Source of the DNA: an uncultured Oscillospiraceae bacterium
GTDB lineage: Bacteria > Bacillota > Clostridia > Oscillospirales > Acutalibacteraceae
Length of the DNA: 22,784 nt
NCBI GenBank assembly: GCA_900555705.1
Contig: USLV01000006.1
Coordinates: forward strand, 1 to 22,784
Direction of reading: 5' to 3'
The notes beneath the pieces are model-generated. The model saw only the letters and a program-made list of their open reading frames with translations, was not told where the DNA came from and made no database searches. This document shows positions 7,837-14,100 of the stretch, piece after piece. Position numbers and translations under genes: made by a program. The stretch's first letter is position 1; the number at the start of each line of letters is the position of its first letter.

Positions 7837-8700
7837 TTAATCCTTTGGAAATAATAATTCATACAATTTTTCAGCAATTTCTTTTGGTGTCATAAATGCC
7901 GTATTCATTGCCATCTTTCCTGCCAAAGAAGGACTGAAATTTTGTACTTCTTGCTTTGTAATATTGTGCCATATTGGGAGTATCAGTTTTCCACCATTTG
8001 ACTCTCTTTGAAAAAGCCCTTCCAATTCATAGTTTGTCCAATATTTGCTAATATAACTGCGAGATAATATAACAACTCCAAATTTAGATTTTTTTAATCC
8101 TTTATCAATTTCTGACCGAATGCTATCCCCCCATTTAATAGATATAGCATCATACCAAACCTTAAGTCCAAAATCATTCTGCAATAACTGAACAAATTCA
8201 TTGGCAAAGCTTTCCTTATCTTCTGTAGAATGTGAAACGAAAACATCATATTCTTCCATAGTATCATTTTCATATATATGTCGCTCTTCCGCAGAAACGG
8301 AATCTTTTATTTGGATTTGTTTGGTTAATTCATCTATTTGTCGCTCGTAAGCCGTAAAAATATCTTGCTGTTGTTTTGCTAGCTTTTTTGTTTGTAGAGT
8401 TTCTTCCCTTTGCAATTTATTAACTGCATCTATTCTCTTTTTTCTTTTATCAGCTAATTTCTGATTTATTGTTGCTTTATCGGACAGTATTTTGGAAATT
8501 TCCTTTTGATAGCTTTCAATCTGTCGCATTTTTGATTGGTATGTACTCTGCGAGGTATTTTTTGTAATACTACGTTGTACATCACCAATTCTTTTCGTTT
8601 TATCGGCTTCTTTTTTTACTAAATCAGCCATTTTCTTTTCTAAATCAGCAATTTCTTTGTCTATTTGATTGACCGAGCGTTGTGCCTGTTCAATACTCAT
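7837..8700 (-). CDS. Coiled-coil TIR-domain protein (candidate anti-phage effector)
   Basis: A 287-residue protein. Residues ~1-135 are Lys/Glu/Gln-rich heptad-like helix, predicted coiled coil. Residues ~150-285 form a TIR domain: first strand YDVFVSHS (151-158), then LKVWYDAISIKWGDS (179-193), VVILSRSYISKYW (209-221) and the helix WTNYELEGL, in which Glu225 sits where TIR NADases such as SARM1 keep the catalytic glutamate. Bacterial TIR proteins commonly cleave NAD+ or make cyclic ADP-ribose signals in phage defence, with a partner or multimerising domain as switch; here the coiled coil may play that part. ATG follows AAGGTGGTG, with a possible -10 TATAGT (8717-8722). It stands alone at the element's left end. 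A defence role is inferred from family and location. Confidence 0.88.
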   Translation of the reverse strand: MSIEQAQRSVNQIDKEIADLEKKMADLVKKEADKTKRIGDVQRSITKNTSQSTYQSKMRQIESYQKEISKILSDKATINQKLADKRKKRIDAVNKLQREETLQTKKLAKQQQDIFTAYERQIDELTKQIQIKDSVSAEERHIYENDTMEEYDVFVSHSTEDKESFANEFVQLLQNDFGLKVWYDAISIKWGDSIRSEIDKGLKKSKFGVVILSRSYISKYWTNYELEGLFQRESNGGKLILPIWHNITKQEVQNFSPSLAGKMAMNTAFMTPKEIAEKLYELLFPKD

Positions 8701-8801
8701 AAATTCACCACCTTAAACTATACAAGATTTTTCTGTTTATTTGTCGATATTATTTTAGTCTTATTTCGCAATAAAAGCAACCATTTATTCCATAATAAAT
8801 T

Positions 8802-8833
8802 GAGGGCGAAAGCAGTTTACTGATTTCGTCCTC
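8802..8833 (-). terminator. Hairpin terminator downstream of the Orf7/Orf8-like genes
   Basis: Arms 8802-8811 and 8824-8833 pair over 10 bp with one G-U around a 12-base loop. Read on the - strand it is followed by AATTTATTAT. It is the second hairpin after the Orf8-like gene and precedes the TIR promoter region. Confidence 0.5.
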
Positions 8834-8847
8834 TTGACTGCCCAAAA

Positions 8848-8917
8848 GCAAAGGCGGGAAAAGCTGTCAAGGGCGCGTAGCGCGAAGTTTACCCTTGACA
8901 GCTTTTCCTGTCTTTGC
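8848..8917 (-). terminator. Very long 26-bp stem hairpin after the Orf8-like gene
   Basis: Arms 8848-8873 and 8892-8917 pair continuously over 26 bases with only two G-U wobbles, closing an 18-base loop that contains GCGCG repeats. It begins six bases beyond the stop codon of the Orf8-like gene. On the - strand the following bases are TTTTGGG, a weak U-tract. A terminator or 3' stabiliser is the simple reading. The length and symmetry would also suit a DNA-level site such as a protein-binding or transfer-origin remnant. Confidence 0.7.
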
Positions 8918-8923
8918 TACTTC

Positions 8924-9127
8924 CTAACGGTCGAAGCGGAATTTCAATATAGCCTCAACCAGTTTTGCCTTTAGCCTGTCCTGCGTGTCGTCATTGATAT
9001 GCCCCTTATACTTAGACAGATATTTGATGTACCCGGTGTAATGCCGCAATACCGCGTCTATTGCTTCCGGCTCTCCGGCAACCGCTTTTTCAATGATTTC
9101 AAAAGGTATCAGTTTTTTGTTCCTCAT
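8924..9127 (-). CDS. Helix-turn-helix protein, Tn916 Orf8-like
   Basis: A 67-residue protein with the pattern KKLIPFEIIEKAVAGEPEAI followed by VLRHYTGYIKYLS. This is typical of the small helix-turn-helix domain proteins (Tn916 Orf8 class) of Gram-positive conjugative transposons. Its start overlaps the end of the sigma-factor-like gene by 29 bases, so the two are translationally linked. In Tn916 the equivalent pair controls element gene expression. Here no conjugation genes remain for it to control, so its target may be the recombinase or cargo. It ends just before the 26-bp-stem hairpin. Confidence 0.85.
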   Translation of the reverse strand: MRNKKLIPFEIIEKAVAGEPEAIDAVLRHYTGYIKYLSKYKGHINDDTQDRLKAKLVEAILKFRFDR

Positions 9128-9554
9128 GCTCCAATCTCTCCCATTCTTTTCGCAACTGTTTCAGCGCAGCATTTCTTCTGCTGTTTATCGTGCTTCTGCA
9201 ACGCCCGTACAGTCTGCCGATTGCTTTATCACGATAGCCGACAAAGTAATAAAGCAACAGGACTTCCCGCCTTAATTTCGGCAATCTCGATAACGCTTTT
9301 GCTAACTGTTCGTTGTCAACAATCACTTCTTTTCCCGACACAAAAAATACAGTCGGCTTGTCCTGCTTTTTAAAGTAATTATCCATAGCAGACGGTTCAA
9401 AAAATCTTTCCGACATCAGATCAAGGGAAATTTCCCTTGCTTCTTTCCGCTTCAAATCCCGCCATGCGTTGATTGCTTCATAGCGCAGGACAATCTTACA
9501 GAACGCATGAAAAGCATACTCGATATGTTCCATGAACTGTTCAGAATATCTCAT
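9099..9554 (-). CDS. Sigma-70-like regulator, Tn916 Orf7-like
   Basis: A 151-residue protein of the small sigma-factor-like family encoded by Tn916-type elements. The N-terminal half is helical (FHAFCKIVLRYEAINAWRDL). The C-terminal half is a region-4-like helix-turn-helix: LAKALSRLPKLRREVLLLYY, then VGYRDKAIGRLYGRCRSTIN, ending in a basic SRRNAALKQLRKEWERL helix. It would act as an alternative sigma factor or activator on element promoters. The gene starts behind a GAAAGGGGGTGAG ribosome site and is preceded by a ~145-base leader with a 16-codon ORF and hairpins. It is the first gene of a two-gene unit with the Orf8-like gene. Confidence 0.88.
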   Translation of the reverse strand: MRYSEQFMEHIEYAFHAFCKIVLRYEAINAWRDLKRKEAREISLDLMSERFFEPSAMDNYFKKQDKPTVFFVSGKEVIVDNEQLAKALSRLPKLRREVLLLYYFVGYRDKAIGRLYGRCRSTINSRRNAALKQLRKEWERLEHEEQKTDTF

Positions 9555-9698
9555 TTTCTCTCACCCCCTTTCTTCCCAGTAGGGGGCTATTACAACAAAA
9601 ACCCATGCAAAATTTATCCGCACAGGTTCTTGGGTAATATGAGCTTTTAATACCTATTAAATGATATGTGTATTCATACTCATAGGCAGAATATCCCG

Positions 9699-9749
9699 TT
9701 ATTCCAAACAAGCTTTTTTTGACAATAATCTATTGGATAAAAAGGACAT
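9699..9749 (-). CDS. 16-residue leader peptide ORF
   Basis: ATG (9747-9749 on the - strand) opens an ORF encoding MSFLSNRLLSKKACLE and stopping at 9699-9701. AAGGAGG lies 9 bases upstream in the loop of a 9-bp hairpin, so translation initiation is plausible. It ends about 145 bases before the Orf7-like gene and nothing else is coded between them. Short leader ORFs ahead of genes in resistance elements often control attenuation by ribosome stalling, and that is the inferred role. The peptide itself is not recognised. Confidence 0.5.
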   Translation of the reverse strand: MSFLSNRLLSKKACLE

Positions 9750-9774
9750 GGCGGTACCTCCTTAATACCGCCAT
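9748..9774 (-). promoter_or_regulatory. Hairpin presenting the leader ribosome binding site
   Basis: Arms 9748-9756 and 9766-9774 form a perfect 9-bp stem (ATGGCGGTA with TACCGCCAT). On the - strand the loop reads TTAAGGAGG and two bases of the leader start codon lie in the stem. Initiation on the leader ORF therefore requires or causes opening of this hairpin. The 345-base gap 9555-9899 holds this structure, the leader ORF and the terminator at 9801-9830, and no larger gene. Confidence 0.55.
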
Positions 9775-9800
9775 AAATATTCGTATCAATATAAAAATAA

Positions 9801-9830
9801 ATGGGCGGCTCTGTATTCAAAGCCGTCCAT
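9801..9830 (-). terminator. Terminator of the hydrolase/acetyltransferase unit
   Basis: Arms 9801-9810 and 9821-9830 pair over 10 bp with one G-U around a 10-base loop. On the - strand the stem is followed by TTATTTTTAT. It lies 69 bases past the acetyltransferase stop. Confidence 0.8.
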
Positions 9831-9899
9831 AAATGATTTATGTGCATGAGCAATCAACTGCTGTATGACGGTTTTTTTCTTTTACCGCCATGCGGCAAT

Positions 9900-10520
9900 T
9901 TATAACAAACATTCCGTATTTCCCGACTGTATCTCGGTTATATGCTGTGTGATACGTTCCTTAGACCAATTCCACCATTTTATTTTGAGCAGGGAATCAA
10001 TCGTTTCTTGGGAAAACCGCTTTCTTATCGGTTTTGCCGGAACACCGCCAACGATTGTATACGGCGGAACATCTTTTGTAACGACAGCTCGTGTTCCGAT
10101 AACTGCACCATCCCCAATCGTAACACCTGCTAAAATGACTGCTTCGTAACCAATCCAGACATCATTTCCAATAACAATATCCCCTTTATTATCCCATGCT
10201 CTTGTAATATCTTTTACGCTCAAATCCCATTCTTCAAAAAATATGGGAAATGGATAAGTGGAAAGTGAAGATAGCGTATGGTTTGCACTATTGAATATAA
10301 ATTTTGCTCCGCAGGCAATGGAACAAAATTTACCAACTATCAGCTTATCTTCATTGATTGGATAGTGATACAAAACATTATTCTTCTCAAAATCCTTTGG
10401 CTCTCTGACAAAATCATTATACATTGTATAATCGCCGATTATGATATTAGGATTGCTAATGACGCTTTTTAAATAGACCGTTTCCCTGTCCGCTGAACGA
10501 GGGTAAATTTTTTCTGACAT
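9900..10520 (-). CDS. Vat/CatB-type xenobiotic O-acetyltransferase
   Basis: A 206-residue hexapeptide-repeat (left-handed beta-helix) acetyltransferase. These trimeric cytoplasmic enzymes transfer acetyl from acetyl-CoA to streptogramin A (Vat) or chloramphenicol (CatB). Visible signs are [20 protein letters not shown], the [20 protein letters not shown] block with the conserved catalytic-type histidine, the turns [20 protein letters not shown] and [20 protein letters not shown], and [13 protein letters not shown] near the C-terminus. I chose ATG 10520 (MSEKIYPR) since family members start there and AAGAAAG precedes it; an ATG 33 bases earlier overlaps the upstream gene. It follows the Ntn hydrolase by 13 bases and is probably co-transcribed. 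The drug substrate cannot be decided by eye. Confidence 0.88.
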   Translation of the reverse strand: MSEKIYPRSADRETVYLKSVISNPNIIIGDYTMYNDFVREPKDFEKNNVLYHYPINEDKLIVGKFCSIACGAKFIFNSANHTLSSLSTYPFPIFFEEWDLSVKDITRAWDNKGDIVIGNDVWIGYEAVILAGVTIGDGAVIGTRAVVTKDVPPYTIVGGVPAKPIRKRFSQETIDSLLKIKWWNWSKERITQHITEIQSGNTECLL

Positions 10521-10533
10521 AATGGCTTTCTTG

Positions 10534-11238
10534 TTATGCAAATGGAAAAACATATTTTTTTATGTTCTCAAAGCAATTATTTTCTATAAAGTATACGGTC
10601 TGTTCATTTGCAGAATAAACAAAGGATACTCTGGTCGCCCATACCCCTTCTTGCCGGACAGCATGAAGCAACGCAAATGCGTCGGAGAGTAAAAACTCAT
10701 TTTTGTAACTGTCTAATAACTGTAAAGCCCGTTCATACCTGTCATCGCCCGGCACAATAAAATTTTTTGTGATTTCCGGCTTCATTACAGAATAATTTGT
10801 GATTACAGAATACCAGCCTTGTTCTTCCTGATAACCAATTCCCGGTTCGATTACCAATGTACGCCCATATACATCGGATAACATTGCCTGCATAGTAGAG
10901 TCCGGCGCATAAACAATTCTCTTTGATTTCATAATTTCCAGAACATCATCAAAGGAAATCTGTGCCTGGATAAACTGCTCTGTTAAATCTGCAACCGTTA
11001 TACAATTCCCACTGTTTTGATATGCCCCGGCAGGATTGCCATGCACATATAACAGTGTTCCTACATTTCCATTTTGATTTACTCCATGATAGGAATGATA
11101 GGCTCTGTCCGGTCGCAAAATTCCGATATAGAAACGGTCTTTTTCTATAATCACCTTATGCTTCCATACAGAAAGGTCAATATCAAAATTAAACCCTGTT
11201 ATCATATCATCCCCTCGATAAACAAATCGGGTACACAT
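10534..11238 (-). CDS. Ntn-type linear amide C-N hydrolase (N-terminal Cys)
   Basis: A 234-residue member of the choloylglycine hydrolase/penicillin V acylase/acyltransferase superfamily. Met1 is followed by Cys2 ([19 protein letters not shown]), the family's nucleophile after Met removal, with an Asp in FNFDID at the usual place. Further in, [27 protein letters not shown] and the late [17 protein letters not shown] resemble the conserved core and the late Arg-containing motif. It is shorter than bile-salt hydrolases (~320 residues), closer to small amidase members. There is no signal peptide, so it is cytoplasmic. Start ATG 11238 follows AAGGAAAGG. Possible substrates include acylated amino acids, beta-lactams, bile conjugates or signalling amides; none can be chosen. 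Its partner is the acetyltransferase gene 13 bases downstream. Confidence 0.8.
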   Translation of the reverse strand: MCTRFVYRGDDMITGFNFDIDLSVWKHKVIIEKDRFYIGILRPDRAYHSYHGVNQNGNVGTLLYVHGNPAGAYQNSGNCITVADLTEQFIQAQISFDDVLEIMKSKRIVYAPDSTMQAMLSDVYGRTLVIEPGIGYQEEQGWYSVITNYSVMKPEITKNFIVPGDDRYERALQLLDSYKNEFLLSDAFALLHAVRQEGVWATRVSFVYSANEQTVYFIENNCFENIKKYVFPFA

Positions 11239-11342
11239 AATAGCCGCCTTTCCTTAAAACTTTGTATGTTTCACTTTCATCTTACAGCCATTGGAAGAAA
11301 TATTCTATACACTGTATGGCACCGAAAAGATTTGTATAAAAT

Positions 11343-11368
11343 AAGAGGCTGCAACTTGGCAGCCCCTT
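11343..11368 (-). terminator. Terminator of the CD3324-family gene
   Basis: Arms 11343-11352 and 11359-11368 pair over 10 bp with one G-U around a 6-base loop. On the - strand the stem is followed by ATTTTAT. It sits five bases past the stop codon and separates this gene from the hydrolase unit. Confidence 0.8.
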
Positions 11369-11372
11369 ACGG

Positions 11373-11636
11373 TTATTTTTGATATATGATTTTCCGGACA
11401 GCATATAAGGATAAACAATATTTTTCAGACAGACATTCCATTGAAACACCATTGTGGTAGTCCTCTTTTATCTGCCTGTTACGCTGTCTTAATTTTTGCC
11501 GATAGCCGGAAACTTCTCCCCAACGTTTTTGCTGTTCCTGCTCAACAGGGATATAGATATACCCGCCTTGAACATAATTCTGCAACTCTTTTACTAACGC
11601 GTCCGGGAGAATCAATTTTGCATTCAGATATTTCAT
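11373..11636 (-). CDS. CD3324-family helix-turn-helix protein
   Basis: An 87-residue protein. The N-terminal half reads MKYLNAKLILPDALVKELQN then YVQGGYIYIPVE, and the C-terminal half has YHNGVSMECLSEKYCLSLYA followed by VRKIIYQK, a helix-turn-helix. This is the pattern of CD3324-type small proteins related to Mor-like DNA-binding domains, common in clostridial accessory DNA. ATG follows AAGGAGG. A ~180-base leader with a promoter, a 25-codon ORF and nested inverted repeats precedes it, and a terminator follows, so it is a monocistronic regulated gene. It may regulate the neighbouring cargo; no target is evident. Confidence 0.82.
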   Translation of the reverse strand: MKYLNAKLILPDALVKELQNYVQGGYIYIPVEQEQQKRWGEVSGYRQKLRQRNRQIKEDYHNGVSMECLSEKYCLSLYAVRKIIYQK

Positions 11637-11669
11637 GCGGCTTCCTCCTTGATATGATAGTCAAGTTAC

Positions 11670-11740
11670 AAAGCCAGCATTTTTATTTTGCGACTCTTTT
11701 TACTCCATGCAACCGTCGCAATTTACTGGCTTTGCATGGA
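11670..11740 (-). promoter_or_regulatory. Leader with mutually exclusive hairpins
   Basis: Pairing option one is TCCATGCAA (11704-11712) with TTGCATGGA (11732-11740), 9 bp. Option two pairs AAAGCCAG (11670-11677) with CTGGCTTT (11726-11733), and TTGCGAC (11688-11694) with GTCGCAA (11715-11721). The two options share bases, and option one lies within the last part of the leader ORF, so ribosome position could select between them. Neither hairpin ends in a clear U-run. Confidence 0.5.
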
Positions 11741-11777
11741 GAAAAGCTTTGTTTCTCTTTTGAGTGTTGATACACAT
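11700..11777 (-). CDS. 25-residue leader peptide ORF
   Basis: ATG (11775-11777 on the - strand) opens a 25-codon ORF, beginning MCINTQKRNKAFLHAKP and ending CDGCME before TAA at 11700-11702. A weak GAAGTG ribosome site precedes it and the promoter at 11827-11855 starts about 40 bases upstream. The stop codon lies at the foot of one of two competing hairpins. It resembles an attenuator leader ORF. The peptide is not recognised and no protein-level evidence is available here. Confidence 0.5.
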   Translation of the reverse strand: MCINTQKRNKAFLHAKPVNCDGCME

Positions 11778-11826
11778 ACAAATCACTTCTTTCTCTGTAT
11801 CTGCTATAAGGGATTGAAACGAATAT

Positions 11827-11855
11827 AGTTTAACACAGTTTTACCCCTATATCAA
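11827..11855 (-). promoter_or_regulatory. Promoter of the CD3324 leader
   Basis: On the - strand, -35 TTGATA (11850-11855) and -10 TAAACT (11827-11832) are separated by 17 bases. It lies about 50 bases upstream of the leader ORF. The 500-base divergent gap 11637-12136 otherwise holds the leader structures and the hairpin cluster at 12001-12082, with no larger gene. Confidence 0.6.
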
Positions 11856-12000
11856 TCTTGATTTTTAATCTTTCACTTTGGCATTTCCCAAACTTTCCCG
11901 TATTAAGAAGTAAGGAAAACTTTTTGAAGAATTTCTCTCAAAACTTCGTCATTTCTTCCCTGTGCGGTGTTGTAGGTAATGAGAGGATTTTCAAGAGGGT

Positions 12001-12082
12001 TTGGGATACTTCCCAACAAGCAAAATCTGTCCGCAAGCCATAGGCGAAACGGGCAGATTTACGGAAAAGGGTACCCTTTTCC
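12001..12082. repeat. Three adjacent inverted repeats upstream of tnpW
   Basis: First is TTGGGA (12001-12006) with TCCCAA (12011-12016). Second is an 11-bp pair 12023-12033 with 12050-12060 (one G-U). Third is a perfect 20-base palindrome at 12063-12082. They lie 55 bases before the TnpW-like gene. They could be recombinase- or regulator-binding sites, or a remnant transfer region; none has a U-run. Confidence 0.6.
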
Positions 12083-12136
12083 TATGCTTGCTCCGAAACT
12101 TCTTACATTAACAAATACGGAAAGGAAGGGAAAAGA

Positions 12137-12337
12137 ATGGATTGGGATATTGAAATCAAGGACAGTGAATTTGTACCGAAAAACAGGAAGCCGACAGAAG
12201 AAACCGTCTGCTACAAAATCGGCGGCACATACTATGAAGTGTCTACCTCCTGCGGCGGCTCGGAACGGCTACGGGATAAGATGATACGGCTCATAAAATC
12301 GGAAACCGTCAAAACGCCCAATGACAAACAGGGATAG
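12137..12337 (+). CDS. TnpW-like small transposon protein
   Basis: A 66-residue protein behind AAGGAAGGG, starting MDWDIEIKD. The core VCYKIGGTYYEVSTSCGGSE, followed by RLRDKMIRLIKSE, matches the layout of TnpW-type proteins that accompany large serine recombinases in Tn4451-like elements (a short beta hairpin, then a helix with KMxRLIxxE). Their function is unknown; an accessory or regulatory role is assumed. It ends 62 bases before the recombinase ATG, and the recombinase promoter lies over its last codons. Confidence 0.7.
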   Translation: MDWDIEIKDSEFVPKNRKPTEETVCYKIGGTYYEVSTSCGGSERLRDKMIRLIKSETVKTPNDKQG

Positions 12338-12378
12338 GCGATGTATAATAAGTACAGCACTACTGTTTGTCGGGCGTT
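12313..12378 (+). promoter_or_regulatory. Recombinase promoter inside a long inverted repeat
   Basis: -35 ATGACA (12321-12326) and perfect -10 TATAAT (12344-12349) have a 17-base spacer and would start transcription near 12356. The promoter lies between inverted arms: AACGCCC (12313-12319) and GACAAACAG (12323-12331) pair with CTGTTTGTC (12363-12371) and GGGCGTT (12372-12378), leaving a 3-base bulge. Read-through RNA from tnpW would fold into a 16-bp stem, whereas RNA starting at this promoter carries only the right arm. AGGAGG at 12385-12390 follows. Confidence 0.65.
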
Positions 12379-12399
12379 CATTACAGGAGGAATGAACAC

Positions 12400-14031
12400 A
12401 TGACAGCAAATACAAATAAGCCCGGACAGATAACAGCATTATACGCCCGTCTTTCGCAGGAAGATACGTTAGAGGGCGACAGCAACAGCATTGTGAACCA
12501 GAAAGCAGTCCTTTCCAAATATGCGGCGGACAACGGCTTTTCCAATCCCGTTTTCTTCATTGACGACGGTGTGTCGGGAGTGACGTTTGACAGACCGAAT
12601 TTTAACAGAATGATTGCGGAGATTGAAGCCGGAAACGTGGCGACAGTCATAGTCAAGGATATGTCAAGGTTAGGGCGCGACTATCTGAAAGTCGGCTACT
12701 ATACGGAAATCTTTTTTGTTGAGCGTGATGTGCGCTATATCGCTATCAATGACGGTGTAGACAGCGCAAAGGGTGACAATGATTTTACCCCGTTCCGTAA
12801 CCTGTTTAACGATTTTTACGCAAAGGACACAAGCAAAAAGGTACGGGCAATCAAGCGGGCGCAGGGCATGGCGGGGGAACATCTGACAAAGCCGCCTTAC
12901 GGCTATATCGTAAGCCCTACCGACAAGAAACAATGGATTGTGGACGAGGAAGCCGCCGCTGTGGTGAAACGGGTTTTTGACTTATGTATCAACGGGAAAG
13001 GACCGGCACAGATAGCAAATATTCTCAAAGCGGATAACGTACTGATTGCAAAAGCCTATTACGCAAAAAGAAAAGGAAAACCACTCCCTGATAATCCGTA
13101 CAACTGGGAGGACAGCACGATAGTCGGCATTTTGGAACGTATGGACTATTGCGGGCATACAGTGAATTTCAAAAGCTACTCCAAATCCCACAAGCTAAAA
13201 AAGCGGATTCCAACCACAAAGGAACAGCAGGCAGTTTTCTATAATACCCATGAAGCGATTGTAGAGGATGCTGTATTTGAACGGGTGCAGGAACTTAGGG
13301 CAAACAAACGCCGCCCCACAAAGGCAGAGCGACAGGGATTATTCTCCGGCTTGGTGTACTGTGCGGATTGTGGGAGTAAATTACATTTCGCTACCTGTAA
13401 AAGTTTCAACGGCTCACAAGACCATTACCGCTGTGCAAAATACAAAAGCAATACGGGAAGCTGTACGGCTCACTTTATCCGCGAGGAAGTCTTGAAGCAA
13501 ATCGTATGGGGCAGGATATTTGACGTGACCGCGCTTTTCTTTGACGACATCATGGCTTTTCGGGAAATGATGTACCAACAACGCTCCGTTGAAACAGAAA
13601 AGGAAATGAAGCGTAAACAGCGGGAAGTCGGACAGGCACAAAAACGGATTGCGGAACTTGACCGAATCTTCAAGCGGATTTATGAGGACGATATAAACGG
13701 CGCAATCAGTCACGAAAGATTTTTGAAGTTGTCCGCAGAGTATGAAGCAGAACAGCGGGAACTGGAAGAAAAAGTCAAGTCCGAACAGCAGGAAGTCGAT
13801 ACCTACGAACAGAACAAAAGCGACTTTGACAGCTTTTCCGCGATTATCCGCAAGTATGTGGGGATAAAGGAACTCACGCCCACAATCGTCAATGAATTTA
13901 TCAAAAAAATCATAGTCCATGCGCCGGAAAAGGTGAACGGGAAACGGGTACAGAAAGTAGATATTGTTTTCAACTTTGTCGGGGAAATCAATTTCCTTTC
14001 TGCTACACCACCGAAACGGCAGGGCGCATAA
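12400..14031 (+). CDS. Large serine recombinase (TnpX/TndX type)
   Basis: A 543-residue site-specific recombinase that would excise and integrate this element. ATG 12400 follows AGGAGG by nine bases. The catalytic resolvase domain holds Ser19 in YARLSQED and the segment VIVKDMSRLGRDYLKVGYYT. The recombinase domain begins near PPYGYIVSP. A zinc ribbon has cysteines at 321, 324, 345 and 355 (YCADCGSKL, then RCAKYKSNTGSC). A coiled coil of Lys/Glu/Gln repeats and a C-terminal DUF4368-like end (FIKKIIVHAPEKVNGKRVQK) follow. The length is near TndX (~530) and shorter than TnpX (~700). It lies 76 bases from the right attachment site, the usual place. It looks intact, with every expected motif present, so the element may still move. 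Confidence 0.96.
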   Translation: MTANTNKPGQITALYARLSQEDTLEGDSNSIVNQKAVLSKYAADNGFSNPVFFIDDGVSGVTFDRPNFNRMIAEIEAGNVATVIVKDMSRLGRDYLKVGYYTEIFFVERDVRYIAINDGVDSAKGDNDFTPFRNLFNDFYAKDTSKKVRAIKRAQGMAGEHLTKPPYGYIVSPTDKKQWIVDEEAAAVVKRVFDLCINGKGPAQIANILKADNVLIAKAYYAKRKGKPLPDNPYNWEDSTIVGILERMDYCGHTVNFKSYSKSHKLKKRIPTTKEQQAVFYNTHEAIVEDAVFERVQELRANKRRPTKAERQGLFSGLVYCADCGSKLHFATCKSFNGSQDHYRCAKYKSNTGSCTAHFIREEVLKQIVWGRIFDVTALFFDDIMAFREMMYQQRSVETEKEMKRKQREVGQAQKRIAELDRIFKRIYEDDINGAISHERFLKLSAEYEAEQRELEEKVKSEQQEVDTYEQNKSDFDSFSAIIRKYVGIKELTPTIVNEFIKKIIVHAPEKVNGKRVQKVDIVFNFVGEINFLSATPPKRQGA

Positions 14032-14044
14032 GAACTCGAAAAGA

Positions 14045-14075
14045 CGGTACAGCCCTTATAATCGGGGCTATACCG
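14045..14075 (+). terminator. Hairpin after the recombinase gene
   Basis: Arms 14045-14055 and 14065-14075 pair over 11 positions with one mismatch around a 9-base loop, 13 bases past the recombinase stop. No strong U-run follows. It is probably a terminator keeping recombinase transcripts out of the host carboxypeptidase region. Confidence 0.55.
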
Positions 14076-14100
14076 CCTAATCTGAAATTACTTCCCTCTA

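Noticed and set aside
10521..10553. Earlier ATG for the acetyltransferase
   Set aside because: It overlaps the upstream gene's stop region and lacks a ribosome site; homologues begin at MSEKIYPR.
11811..11821. GGGATTGAAAC, resembling the end of some CRISPR repeats
   Set aside because: It occurs once, with no spaced copies or cas genes; it is a chance match upstream of the CD3324 promoter.
11858..12284. Short + strand frames before and over tnpW
   Set aside because: They lie across the hairpin cluster, lack ribosome sites, and the later one is out of frame with the better-supported tnpW.
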